Assembly: GCA_900546775.1 (NCBI GenBank)
Contig: UREM01000001.1
Span: 1 to 64,000 of the forward strand
Length of the DNA: 64,000 nt
Source: an uncultured Collinsella sp.
GTDB lineage: Bacteria; Actinomycetota; Coriobacteriia; Coriobacteriales; Coriobacteriaceae
Reading direction: 5' to 3'
Below are positions 25,205 through 33,539 of this stretch, piece by piece. The stretch's first letter is position 1. Every line of letters starts with the position of its first letter. Made by a program: the position numbers and the translations under genes. The notes beneath the pieces are model-generated. The model was not told where the DNA came from. It saw only the letters and a list, made by a program, of their open reading frames with translations, and ran no database searches.

Positions 25205-26737
25205 ATGAACGAGTCGTATCGCCTGGGCGAGCAATCAATCATCGCCCATCTTCAGCGACTTGCGAACGGGGCCTCAACCACCGAGCTCGATGTTGCCGCG
25301 CTGCCCCCGGAGTTGCGTGCCATCGGTGAGCAACTGCAGAAAACGCTCGCCATCCTGCAACAAGAACGCGAGTTGCTTGAGCACGGCGCCTATATCGACT
25401 CGCTCACCAATCTTGGCAACCGTGGCGGACTCGACCGCCATGTCGATCAGCTCTGGCGCAAAGGCACCCCCTTCACCTGCGCCTATATCGATATCGACCG
25501 CCTTAAGCATTGCAACGATAAGTTTGGCCACACCGAGGGCAATCGCTACATTCTGAGCATCTGCCGCGCACTCACCGAGACAATGGAGCACGATGAGTTG
25601 CTGTTCCGTATCGGTGGAGACGAATTTGTACTTATATCCCCCACGACAGACGAAGCCGAGCTCGAGCAGCGCCTGGAGCGGACGCGTGCCAATCTTATCG
25701 AGGCAACATCGGACGGCAAGGCGCCCATGATCGCCAGCTTTAGCTTTGGCTGCTCGCGCGTCGACCCACTTGCAGGCGATACGCGTCGCCAGATGACAAA
25801 GGACGCCGACCGCAAAATGTATCGCTACAAGCTCATGTACCGTGTGCAACAACCGGAAGAAGGCGATGCGCCGCAACGCCCGGTCACCGAACAACCCCCC
25901 CCCTGCAACGACCGAGTGTTCCAAGCGATCTCCATGAGCTCCGAGACGCGCTATCCGTTCATCATTAACCTCGACACCGGCGAATCGCAATGGTCGGTTA
26001 ATGCCGTGCGCGATTTTGACCTACCCTCCCAGCATCCCTACAACTCGCTTGATATATGGCTTGCCCGTGTTCACCCCGAGGACCGCGACAACGTACGCGC
26101 CGAGCTCGATATGGTGGTAAACGGCACGTGGCACTTCCACTGCATGCAGTATCGCGTCATGAATACCGCCGGAAAATACGCGCTTTGCGACTGCACGGGC
26201 TACCGCCTGGACGGCACCGATACCGAGCCCAACATGTATGTGGGCATTGTTACCAACCGAAGCTTGGCAGATACGACCGATTCCGTGACCGGCCTGGGCG
26301 ATATCCACGCCCTGGTCAACGCCATTGGCGAGATGCGTCGCGTGGCACGAAACGCGGGCTTGATCGCCATTAAAATCGACGACATCGCCAAGGTCAATGC
26401 CCGCTTTGGCTTTGATGCAGGCGACCGCGTTTTGGCAGAAAGCGCCGCCTGCCTCATGGATTGCTCGCGCGGCAAGGGTCGTCTGTTCCGCTCGACCGGA
26501 CCGATGTTCGTGGCGCTCTTTGACGAGCTTGATCCCGAAGAGACCGACGCGGTTGCAGACGAAATCGAACGGTTCTTGGGATCGCCCGTGCTCCTTGGCT
26601 CATTTGAATATCAGCCGCCCCTTCGCGTGGCGACGCTTCATCTGGACGCCGTCGACCGACAGCCCGTTTCCATTTTGAACGAACTTAATGCGCTGATTAA
26701 AGAGGCGCCGCAGGTACCGGGCACCAAGCTGGACTAG
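25205..26737 (+). CDS. GGDEF / PAS-like / degenerate GGDEF protein
   Basis: This 510-aa protein parallels the first half of the preceding gene: an intact GGDEF (RIGGDEFVLI, motif at 137-141), a PAS-like region (about 230-350) and a second GGDEF-like domain without signature (FRSTGPMFVALF). An N-terminal helical stretch of about 60 residues, probably a coiled coil (LQKTLAILQQERELLEHG), precedes the first GGDEF. It is a probable diguanylate cyclase. ATG 25205 has a perfect aaggaggt; the frame opens earlier at 25157. It probably arose by duplication of its neighbour and loss or gain of the EAL part. Confidence 0.9.
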   Translation: MNESYRLGEQSIIAHLQRLANGASTTELDVAALPPELRAIGEQLQKTLAILQQERELLEHGAYIDSLTNLGNRGGLDRHVDQLWRKGTPFTCAYIDIDRLKHCNDKFGHTEGNRYILSICRALTETMEHDELLFRIGGDEFVLISPTTDEAELEQRLERTRANLIEATSDGKAPMIASFSFGCSRVDPLAGDTRRQMTKDADRKMYRYKLMYRVQQPEEGDAPQRPVTEQPPPCNDRVFQAISMSSETRYPFIINLDTGESQWSVNAVRDFDLPSQHPYNSLDIWLARVHPEDRDNVRAELDMVVNGTWHFHCMQYRVMNTAGKYALCDCTGYRLDGTDTEPNMYVGIVTNRSLADTTDSVTGLGDIHALVNAIGEMRRVARNAGLIAIKIDDIAKVNARFGFDAGDRVLAESAACLMDCSRGKGRLFRSTGPMFVALFDELDPEETDAVADEIERFLGSPVLLGSFEYQPPLRVATLHLDAVDRQPVSILNELNALIKEAPQVPGTKLD

Positions 26738-26742
26738 CGTTA

Positions 26743-26785
26743 TGGGGCGCGATGTGAAACACAGGCCGTTTCGCATCGCGCCCCA
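26743..26785. repeat. Long hairpin after the second GGDEF gene
   Basis: Arms 26743-26760 and 26768-26785 pair over 18 bp, with one G-U type mismatch and a 7-nt loop (acaggcc). No T-run follows, so it may protect mRNA 3' ends rather than act as an intrinsic terminator. Confidence 0.7.
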
Positions 26786-26848
26786 CGTCATCTGCCCGCT
26801 CGTGCGATAATCCTCCGCAGAAGTCACCGACAGCAGAGGGAGTTTGTG

Positions 26849-27472
26849 ATGAAGGTTCTTTTGGTCAATGGCAGCCCCAAGGCAAACGGCAACACGGCCC
26901 GCGCACTCGCCGAGGTCGCCGAGCAACTCAGGGCCGAGGGCATCGATACCGAGATGTTTCAGCTGGGCGCCAAGCCTATTCGCGATTGCATCGGTTGCGG
27001 CCAGTGTGGCAAGCTTGGCGGTCGCTGCACCTTTGACGACGACGTGGTCAACGAGCTGATCGCTGCCGCCGAACAGGCCGACGGCTTTGTCTTTGGCTCG
27101 CCTGTCTACTACGCGCACCCCAGCGGCCGCATTCTCTCGGCACTCGATCGCGCATTCTATGCCGGCAGTAAGGCCTTTGCGCACAAACCGGGCGCTGCCG
27201 TCGCCGTCGCCCGTCGCGGCGGCACGTCGACGACCTTCGACGTGCTCAACAAATACTTCACCATCAACCAGATGCCCGTGGTCGCCTCCACGTACTGGAA
27301 CAACGTGTTTGGCGCCATGCCGGGTGAAGCTGCCCAAGACGCTGAGGGCCTTGCCACCATGCGAAACATCGGCAAAAACATGGCCTGGCTACTGCGTTGC
27401 ATCGAGGCGGGAAAGGCCGCCGGCATCGAAGCTCCCCAGGCCGATCGCGAGCGAACCAACTTTATTCGGTAG
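26849..27472 (+). CDS. Flavodoxin-fold NAD(P)H-dependent FMN reductase
   Basis: This 207-aa member of the NADPH-dependent FMN reductase/iron-sulfur flavoprotein-like group has the FMN phosphate loop GSPKANGNTA (residues 9-18). A Cys cluster (CIGCGQC and a fourth Cys in GGRC) could bind an Fe-S centre, and FGSPVYYAHPS contacts flavin. ATG 26849 is preferred to GTG 26846 (gagggag 6 nt upstream). The ArsC-like gene follows after 17 bp and may be cotranscribed. Substrates such as quinones or nitro compounds are family-level guesses. Confidence 0.9.
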   Translation: MKVLLVNGSPKANGNTARALAEVAEQLRAEGIDTEMFQLGAKPIRDCIGCGQCGKLGGRCTFDDDVVNELIAAAEQADGFVFGSPVYYAHPSGRILSALDRAFYAGSKAFAHKPGAAVAVARRGGTSTTFDVLNKYFTINQMPVVASTYWNNVFGAMPGEAAQDAEGLATMRNIGKNMAWLLRCIEAGKAAGIEAPQADRERTNFIR

Positions 27473-27489
27473 AACGGCGGAACATAAAT

Positions 27490-27831
27490 ATGAACGTGCA
27501 AATTTTCGGGACTAAAAAGTCCTTCGATACCAAGAAGGCCCAGCGCTATTTTAAGGAGCGCCGCATTAAGGTGCAGTTTATTGACCTGAAGGAAAAGGAG
27601 ATGAGCAAGGGCGAGCTCACGAGCGTGATGCAGGCGGTCGGCGGCATCGACAAGCTGCTCAACCCCAAGGCCAAAGACGAGGAGACGCTCGCGCTCATCC
27701 AGCACCTCACCCCCAGCCAACGCTTCGATAAACTGCTCGAGAACCAGCAGGTTCTGGCCGAGCCCATCGTGCGCAACGGTAAGAAGGCCACCGTCGGCTA
27801 TTGTCCCGATGCGTGGGGAGCCTGGGAGTAG
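27490..27831 (+). CDS. ArsC/Spx-fold protein lacking the redox Cys
   Basis: This 113-aa protein has the thioredoxin-like ArsC/YffB fold. In YffB-type proteins the first strand is followed by a G-x-K-x-C motif, and here it reads FGTKKSFDTKKAQ with Ser in the Cys position. The only Cys is near the C-terminus (VGYCPDAW). The family cis-Pro loop is present (LAEPIVRNGKKATVGY). It is therefore unlikely to reduce arsenate by the usual route and may be a regulatory, Spx-like relative. ATG 27490 follows ggcggaac closely after the flavin reductase gene. Confidence 0.85.
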   Translation: MNVQIFGTKKSFDTKKAQRYFKERRIKVQFIDLKEKEMSKGELTSVMQAVGGIDKLLNPKAKDEETLALIQHLTPSQRFDKLLENQQVLAEPIVRNGKKATVGYCPDAWGAWE

Positions 27832-27917
27832 CCTGTGTTATTTGTCGGCGCGTGGGTATAAGAGCTGGCGTTTGGCATAAGATTCAACTGTAAGCCATGT
27901 CTAACAAAGGAGGGCAC

Positions 27918-29048
27918 ATGCCCAACAAACCCGTGAAGATCATCATGCTTACCGGATACCTCGGTGCCGGCAAGACCACGCTGCTCAACCACATCCTCGC
28001 TAACGACGGCGGCATCCGCGCCGCCGTGATCGTCAACGATATCGGCGAGATCAACGTCGACGCCAGCCTTATCGCCGACGGCGGCCTTTCCGAGACCGAC
28101 GACCTCATCCCGCTCACCAACGGCTGCATCTGCTGCACGCTTTCGGATGACCTGGCCAACCAGCTGCAGGGCATCGCCGATTCGGGCAACTTCGACTACA
28201 TCATCATCGAGGCCTCGGGTATCTGCGAGCCTATCCCCATCGCCTACACCATCTCGAGCTTCTGCGACGAGGCCAAGGTGGGCGGCGAGCCCAAGCTCGC
28301 GCTCGACAACATCGTGGCCGTGGTCGACTGCGCCCGCATGTACGACGAGTTCAACGGCGGTCGCGACCTGCTGGCCGAGGATATCGACGAGGACGACATC
28401 GAGAGCCTGCTCATCCAGCAGATCGAGTTCTGCTCCACGCTGATCCTCAACAAGACCGACACCGTGAGCCCTGAGCAGATCGCCGAGCTCAAGGCCATCG
28501 TGCGCAGCCTGCAGAAGGACGCCGTGATCGTCGAGGCCCAAAACGGCGAGGTCCCCATGGAGGAACTGCTCGATACCGACCGCTTCGACTTTATGCGCGC
28601 CTACAACTCCGCCGCCTGGATCGAGGCTATGGAGCATCCCGAGGAGCACGACGACCCCGAGGTGCTCGAGTACGACATCGAGACCTTTGTGTACTCGCGC
28701 CGCAAGCCGTTTGACCTGCAGAAGTTCACCGATTTTGTTGAGCAGGAGTGGCCCGACGAGGTCATCCGCGTCAAGGGTCCGCTGTGGCAGGCCAGCAATC
28801 CGGACATGTGCTACATGTTTGAGCAGGCCGGCCACCAGATGCGCCTGATGGAGAACGGCCTGTTTGTCGATTCCGCACCCGAGGGCGAAAAGCAGAAGAT
28901 CATCGACGAAAACCCCGAGATCATGCAGATTTGGGACGACGAGACGGGCGACCGCATGACGAGCCTGTGCATCATCGGCCGTCACATGGACAAGGATGCG
29001 CTCATCGCCTCCCTCGATGCCTGCCTGACCGACTGGCACCGCGCCTAG
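27918..29048 (+). CDS. CobW/COG0523 (G3E) GTPase, probable metallochaperone
   Basis: This 376-aa G3E GTPase has Walker A GYLGAGKT (residues 13-20), the metal-binding GCICC (69-73) and a guanine-specificity NKTD near residue 178. The C-terminal half matches the CobW_C-like domain. Family members deliver zinc or other metals to enzymes. The acidic content is high and no His-rich tail is seen. ATG 27918 has aaaggaggg upstream; the ATG seven codons earlier does not. No zinc-responsive site was recognised upstream. Confidence 0.92.
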   Translation: MPNKPVKIIMLTGYLGAGKTTLLNHILANDGGIRAAVIVNDIGEINVDASLIADGGLSETDDLIPLTNGCICCTLSDDLANQLQGIADSGNFDYIIIEASGICEPIPIAYTISSFCDEAKVGGEPKLALDNIVAVVDCARMYDEFNGGRDLLAEDIDEDDIESLLIQQIEFCSTLILNKTDTVSPEQIAELKAIVRSLQKDAVIVEAQNGEVPMEELLDTDRFDFMRAYNSAAWIEAMEHPEEHDDPEVLEYDIETFVYSRRKPFDLQKFTDFVEQEWPDEVIRVKGPLWQASNPDMCYMFEQAGHQMRLMENGLFVDSAPEGEKQKIIDENPEIMQIWDDETGDRMTSLCIIGRHMDKDALIASLDACLTDWHRA

Positions 29049-29088
29049 GTTTATCCAAGCGGGCATTTTTCCGCCTACGTAATCGCCA

Positions 29089-29128
29089 AACCACCACGAA
29101 GGTGCCTGTCCCCTTCGTGGTGGTTTTT
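29089..29128 (+). terminator. GTCCC-family hairpin terminator
   Basis: Perfect 14-bp arms aaccaccacgaagg (29089-29102) and ccttcgtggtggtt (29112-29125) are followed by ttt. The loop region reads tgcctgtcc, the motif shared with other hairpins in this window. It separates the G3E GTPase gene from trmL. Confidence 0.85.
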
Positions 29129-29149
29129 CGTTCTGAGCCAAGGAGATTC

Positions 29150-29749
29150 ATGTTCAACATTGTGCTGTATGCGCCCGAGATTCCGGCCAATACGGGCAAT
29201 ATCGGCCGCACCTGCGTGGTTACCGGCGCCCGCCTGCATCTGGTGGAGCCACTGGGCTTTTCACTCGACGACAAGACGGTGCGTCGCGCCGGCCTGGGCT
29301 ACTGGCAAAACTTGGACGTGACGACCTATGCCGGCTGGGAGGATTTTCTTGCGCGCAACGGCCTCTCCCCCGCCGACGAGCGCCTGCATCTGCTGACCAA
29401 AAAGGCACGCCGCACCTATGCGCAAAGCACCTACCGCGATGGCGACTACTTGGTCTTTGGCAGCGAGAGCTCGGGCATTCCCGAGCCACTGCTTGCCGCG
29501 GCGCCCGAACGCTGCGAGCGCATCCCCATGCTGCGCGATTGCGACTCACTCGATAACGCCGAGGCTTGGGAAGCCCACGAGGAATCGCTGGGGCATACCG
29601 AGGACAGCCACGAAGCCATCCTGCAGCAGGATATCTGCGGCAACTTCGTCAATCCGGACGACTACCGCATCAGCGCACTCAACCTCTCCAACAGCGCCGC
29701 CATCGTCCTCTACGAGGCCCTGCGCCAAACAGGCTTTCCGGGAATGTGA
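29150..29749 (+). CDS. trmL: tRNA (cytidine(34)-2'-O)-methyltransferase
   Basis: This 199-aa SPOUT methyltransferase modifies the wobble position of certain tRNA-Leu. It has YAPEIPANTGNIGRTC at the N-terminus, VFGSESSGIP in the middle and the knot segment ALNLSNSAAIVLYEALRQ at the C-terminus. It is about 40 residues longer than E. coli TrmL: an acidic insert (about residues 125-165, DCDSLDNAEAWEAHEES and on) lies just before the knot. ATG 29150 follows aaggag. The stop codon lies inside the next hairpin. Confidence 0.92.
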   Translation: MFNIVLYAPEIPANTGNIGRTCVVTGARLHLVEPLGFSLDDKTVRRAGLGYWQNLDVTTYAGWEDFLARNGLSPADERLHLLTKKARRTYAQSTYRDGDYLVFGSESSGIPEPLLAAAPERCERIPMLRDCDSLDNAEAWEAHEESLGHTEDSHEAILQQDICGNFVNPDDYRISALNLSNSAAIVLYEALRQTGFPGM

Positions 29750-29776
29750 CAAAGGGATTGTCCCTTTGTCACATTC
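29742..29776 (+). repeat. Perfect 16-bp-arm GTCCC hairpin overlapping the trmL stop codon
   Basis: Arms 29742-29757 (gaatgtgacaaaggga) and 29761-29776 (tccctttgtcacattc) are exact complements around a ttg loop. The trmL TGA (29747-29749) lies within the left arm. Related hairpins with changed arms are at 31001-31030 and 34729-34755. Confidence 0.9.
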
Positions 29777-29893
29777 AAGCGCCATGTCGATGACACACAC
29801 GCCTAATTGATGCTCTGAATAACGGACCATCGCTTTTAATCAGAATTAACTAGAATAAAATGAAGTTAAACGGAGGTGTGAAAGGAGAGCCTT

Positions 29894-30994
29894 GTGGAAT
29901 ATCTCGAGAACCCGTTTACCCCCAGTTTTGGTGAGGTTCCTGCTCATCTCGCTGGCAGACAACAGATTATTCGGGATTTGGACCGTGCCTTCTTGAGCCA
30001 GCGCAGGCGCCCGGAATTGACCTCGATCTTCTCAGGCGCGCGCGGAACCGGTAAAACCGCTCTCATGTCATCCCTCGCGACAAGGGCAGAATCCCACGGC
30101 TGGATAGCCGTAAAGACGACCGCGCTCTCGGGAATGCTTGAGGAAATCGAGTTCGGGGCGAAACGTGCTGCAGGCCATCTCATCGACCCGTCTAACAACT
30201 TCAAAGTCACCGGTCTCGGAATTGCACCATTCGGCAGCATCGAGGTCAATCGCGTTCATGATGTCTCAACCTGGCGCTATCGCATGAGCGACATCATCGA
30301 CCAGCTCAACGAGGCGGGCACCGGACTGCTCGTCACGGTTGATGAGGTCGATCCGACGCTCGACGAGATTATTCAGCTCGCGGCCACGTATCAGCACTTT
30401 GTGACCGATGGAAAACGCGTCGCCCTGCTCATGGCGGGACTTCCCAACAACGTCTCGACGTTGCTGAACCACAAGACGGTCTCGTTCCTTCGTCGCGCCC
30501 AGCAATATCATCTGGGTCGCATTGCCGACTATGACGTACGCGAGGCCTTGATTCGCACGATCCAGGAAAACGATCGCCTGGCAGATGCTGAGGGAATCGA
30601 TAGAGCCGTTCGCTCGATCTCTGGTTTTCCCTTCCTATTGCAACTCGTAGGCTACCGTGCCTGGGATCTCACAAGCGATTCGAAGGAAATCTCGTCACGC
30701 GACTTTGACCTGGGAATCAAAATCGCGCGCGACGAGATGGACGACCGAATCCTCGCGGCAACCTATCGGGAACTCACTGCAGAGGACAAGCGATTCCTCA
30801 TCGCCATGCTCGATGACGAGGAAGAGTCCACCACCGCCGACCTTGTCGAGCGCCTTAAGCGTTCGCCGCAGCAGGTCTCCCGCTACCGACGCCGCATGAT
30901 AGATGCCGGCATCATCGGGGAACGAGGACGAGGGCTCGTCGCATTTGAATTGCCATTCTTCCGCGACTATCTCGCGGCTCAATGCGTGAAATAG
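29894..30994 (+). CDS. Archaeal-type/AAA_16-like ATPase with C-terminal winged helix
   Basis: This 366-aa P-loop ATPase has the family opening NPFTPSFG and an LAGRQQ segment, Walker A GARGTGKTAL (about residues 49-58), Walker B VTVDEVD, and a C-terminal winged-helix-like region with a DNA-binding look (ERLKRSPQQVSRYRRRMIDAG). Such stand-alone ATPases are widespread, often near mobile or defence genes, but their job is mostly unknown. The start is GTG 29894 after aaaggagag. It is a paralogue of the interrupted gene at 33540-34658; both flank the uvrA2-like gene. Confidence 0.85.
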   Translation: MEYLENPFTPSFGEVPAHLAGRQQIIRDLDRAFLSQRRRPELTSIFSGARGTGKTALMSSLATRAESHGWIAVKTTALSGMLEEIEFGAKRAAGHLIDPSNNFKVTGLGIAPFGSIEVNRVHDVSTWRYRMSDIIDQLNEAGTGLLVTVDEVDPTLDEIIQLAATYQHFVTDGKRVALLMAGLPNNVSTLLNHKTVSFLRRAQQYHLGRIADYDVREALIRTIQENDRLADAEGIDRAVRSISGFPFLLQLVGYRAWDLTSDSKEISSRDFDLGIKIARDEMDDRILAATYRELTAEDKRFLIAMLDDEEESTTADLVERLKRSPQQVSRYRRRMIDAGIIGERGRGLVAFELPFFRDYLAAQCVK

Positions 30995-31000
30995 AAGTCA

Positions 31001-31030
31001 ATGCGACAAAGGAGTGCCCCTTTGTCGCAT
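31001..31030. repeat. GTCCC-type hairpin between convergent genes
   Basis: Arms atgcgacaaagg (31001-31012) and cctttgtcgcat (31019-31030) pair perfectly. Compared with the copy at 29742, the arm pair tgtgac/gtcaca has become tgcgac/gtcgca, a compensated change. It lies between the ATPase stop (30994) and the uvrA2 stop (31034). Confidence 0.85.
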
Positions 31031-31033
31031 CGC

Positions 31034-33514
31034 CTATAGATAACAACCGGTAATGCTCTTGGAGCAAGCAGCGATATCCGCCGGCGTGCCGGCGCACACG
31101 ATTTGCCCGCCCGCGTCGCCACCGCCCGGGCCCATGTCGATTACGTAATCGGCGTTACGGATAAGGTCGAGGTCGTGCTCGATCACGACAACTGTGGCGC
31201 CTTTGGCAACGAGGCCGTCAAATACACTCAGCAACACCTGAACATCGAGCGGATGCAGGCCGATCGTGGGCTCATCGAATACGAATACGGCATCATCCTG
31301 CACGCGGCCCATCTCGCTCGCAAGCTTAAGACGCTGCGCCTCGCCGCCCGAGAGCGCCGGCGTGGGCTCACCGAGCGTGAGATAGCCCAAGCCCAAGTCG
31401 TGTAAGGTCTGTAAGCGCGCCTGAACTTTCTTGAGACCCACCGTGGCGTCGAGGGCCTCGTCCACACTCATATCCATGAGCTGCGGCAACGTAAGCAGAC
31501 TCCCGTCCTTGCCCTCGCGATGGATATGCGAAGCCGCGTCTGCATAACGTGAGCCGCGACATGTCGGACAGACGATCTCGACGTCGGGCAAGAACTGCAC
31601 GTCGAGCGATATCGAGCCCGTGCCATCGCACGTAGGGCAGCGCAAGGCGCCAGTGTTGTAGCTAAATGCGCCCGCCTTGTAGCCGGCTGCCTTGGCCTCG
31701 GGCGTACGGGCGAAGGCGCGACGTAGCTCATCATGGATGTCAGCATAAGTTGCCACCGTCGAGCGCACGTTGGCGCCGATAGGCGTAGCGTCAATCAGAT
31801 TTGCACGGGCAATGCCCTCGGCATCGACCCAACGCACGTGCCCCGGCAGGCGCTCGCCGGCTGCCTGCGCCTTGAGTGCCGGAATGAGCGTCTCGAGTAC
31901 CAACGTCGTCTTACCCGAACCCGAAACGCCCGTCACCGCGACCAAGCGACCGCGTGGGATATCAACTTCGAGCGGCTTGACGGTATGGATGGCATCGGTC
32001 GCCATGCGGATATGGCCCCGGTCGAACATTTCCTCGTCGGACACCTGCGGGCGCAAGCGCTTGGGGTCTGCGCGTAAAAACGGCGCGATGCGGCTGCCCT
32101 GCGATTGTTCTACCTCGTCCACCGTGCCTGCAGCGATCACATTACCGCCGCCTGCTCCGGCAACGGGGCCCATCTCAACCAGATAGTCGGCTTCCGCTAG
32201 TACGCGCGTATCGTGGTCGACAACAACCACGGTGTTGCCGTCATCCACCAGATCGCGCATTACGCCCACCAAGCCGTCGACATTGGCAGGATGCAAGCCA
32301 ATCGAAGGCTCGTCCAGCACATAAAGCACGCCCGTCGATCGGTTGCGCACCACGCGGGCGAGCTGCACACGCTGGCGCTCACCCGTGGAGAGCGTAGCAC
32401 CGGCGCGGTCGAGCGAGAGGTAATCGAGCCCCAGGTCGACCAGGCGACGAGCCGTGCTCAAAAACGAATCGCAGATATCCACTGCCATGGGCTGCATCTC
32501 GGCCGGCAAGGATGCGGGCACCCCGCGCACCCACTCAATCGCCTCACCCAACGTCATGGCCGCGGCCTGCGCCAGATTGATACCGCGCACCTGGGGCTGG
32601 CGCGCAACCTCGGAGAGACGCGTGCCGCCGCAGTCACGGCACGGGCCCTCGCGCAAAAAGCGAGCCACGCGCTTTAGTCCCTTATCGTCCTTAACCTTGG
32701 CGAGCGCATTCTCGACCGTATAGACGGCGTTGTAATAGGTAAAGTCGAGCGGCGTGGCGCCCTCGCCGTTTTTGGGAACGTAGAGAATATGCTTCTTAAC
32801 CGCCGGACCATGGAACACGATGTCGCGCTCTTGAGGTGTGAGCTGGTTAAACGGCACATCGGTACGCACACCCATCTCGCCGGCTACCTGCTTCATCAAG
32901 TCCCACATGAGCGTGCCCCAGGGAAGCACCGCGCCTTCGTTGATGGTCTTGGACTCGTCGGGCACCAGGCTCGCTTCGTCCACCTCGCGCATGACACCGG
33001 TACCGCCACAGGTGGGGCATGCACCGCCGCTATTGAAAGCCAAATCCTCGGCACTCGGCGCGTAGAACTCGCGGCCGCATGTCGAACACGTGAGCGACAG
33101 GCCTGCGGCCACGTTAAGGCTCGGCTCCACACGCGCCCCGCAATGTGGGCACACGTGATGGGCACAGCGGCTAAAGAGCAAACGCAGACTGTTGTTGAGC
33201 TCGGTCATGGTGCCAAAGGTCGAGCGTACGCCTGGCACACTAGGGCGCTGATGCAACGCGAGCGCCGCCGGCACGTGCAGCACTTCATCCACCTGAGCGT
33301 GCTCGGCCTGGGTGAGCCGTCGGCGGGTATAGGTGCTGAGCGCCTCCAGGTAACGGCGCGAGCCCTCGGCATAAAGAACCCCCAGCGCCAGCGAACTCTT
33401 GCCCGACCCCGACACGCCGGCAATGCCCACGAGCCTTCCCAGCGGGATATCGATATCGATGTCCTTAAGGTTATGGACGCGCGCACCGCGCACCTCGATA
33501 GCTTGCGGGCTCAT
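31034..33514 (-). CDS. UvrA2-like (class II) excinuclease ABC subunit A homologue
   Basis: This 826-aa tandem ABC ATPase has two Walker A motifs (GVSGSGKSSL near residue 31 and GVSGSGKTTL in the second half), two signatures (LSTGERQRVQLARV and LSGGEAQRLKLA) and several CxxC zinc pairs (CPHC, CSTC, CPTC, CDGT/CPTC). It is about 110 residues shorter than UvrA1, consistent with loss of the UvrB-binding region. UvrA2 proteins are linked to tolerance of DNA-damaging drugs. ATG 33514 fits the family start; ATG 33547, which overlaps the preceding stop, is possible. It lies between two related ATPase genes. Confidence 0.9.
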   Translation of the reverse strand: MSPQAIEVRGARVHNLKDIDIDIPLGRLVGIAGVSGSGKSSLALGVLYAEGSRRYLEALSTYTRRRLTQAEHAQVDEVLHVPAALALHQRPSVPGVRSTFGTMTELNNSLRLLFSRCAHHVCPHCGARVEPSLNVAAGLSLTCSTCGREFYAPSAEDLAFNSGGACPTCGGTGVMREVDEASLVPDESKTINEGAVLPWGTLMWDLMKQVAGEMGVRTDVPFNQLTPQERDIVFHGPAVKKHILYVPKNGEGATPLDFTYYNAVYTVENALAKVKDDKGLKRVARFLREGPCRDCGGTRLSEVARQPQVRGINLAQAAAMTLGEAIEWVRGVPASLPAEMQPMAVDICDSFLSTARRLVDLGLDYLSLDRAGATLSTGERQRVQLARVVRNRSTGVLYVLDEPSIGLHPANVDGLVGVMRDLVDDGNTVVVVDHDTRVLAEADYLVEMGPVAGAGGGNVIAAGTVDEVEQSQGSRIAPFLRADPKRLRPQVSDEEMFDRGHIRMATDAIHTVKPLEVDIPRGRLVAVTGVSGSGKTTLVLETLIPALKAQAAGERLPGHVRWVDAEGIARANLIDATPIGANVRSTVATYADIHDELRRAFARTPEAKAAGYKAGAFSYNTGALRCPTCDGTGSISLDVQFLPDVEIVCPTCRGSRYADAASHIHREGKDGSLLTLPQLMDMSVDEALDATVGLKKVQARLQTLHDLGLGYLTLGEPTPALSGGEAQRLKLASEMGRVQDDAVFVFDEPTIGLHPLDVQVLLSVFDGLVAKGATVVVIEHDLDLIRNADYVIDMGPGGGDAGGQIVCAGTPADIAACSKSITGCYL

Positions 33515-33539
33515 CTTCTGTTCCGTCACCTTTATCACC

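Noticed and set aside
28931-29149. N-terminal extension of TrmL
   Set aside because: The open frame overlaps the end of the G3E GTPase gene and a terminator; the good ribosome-binding site and family start are at 29150.
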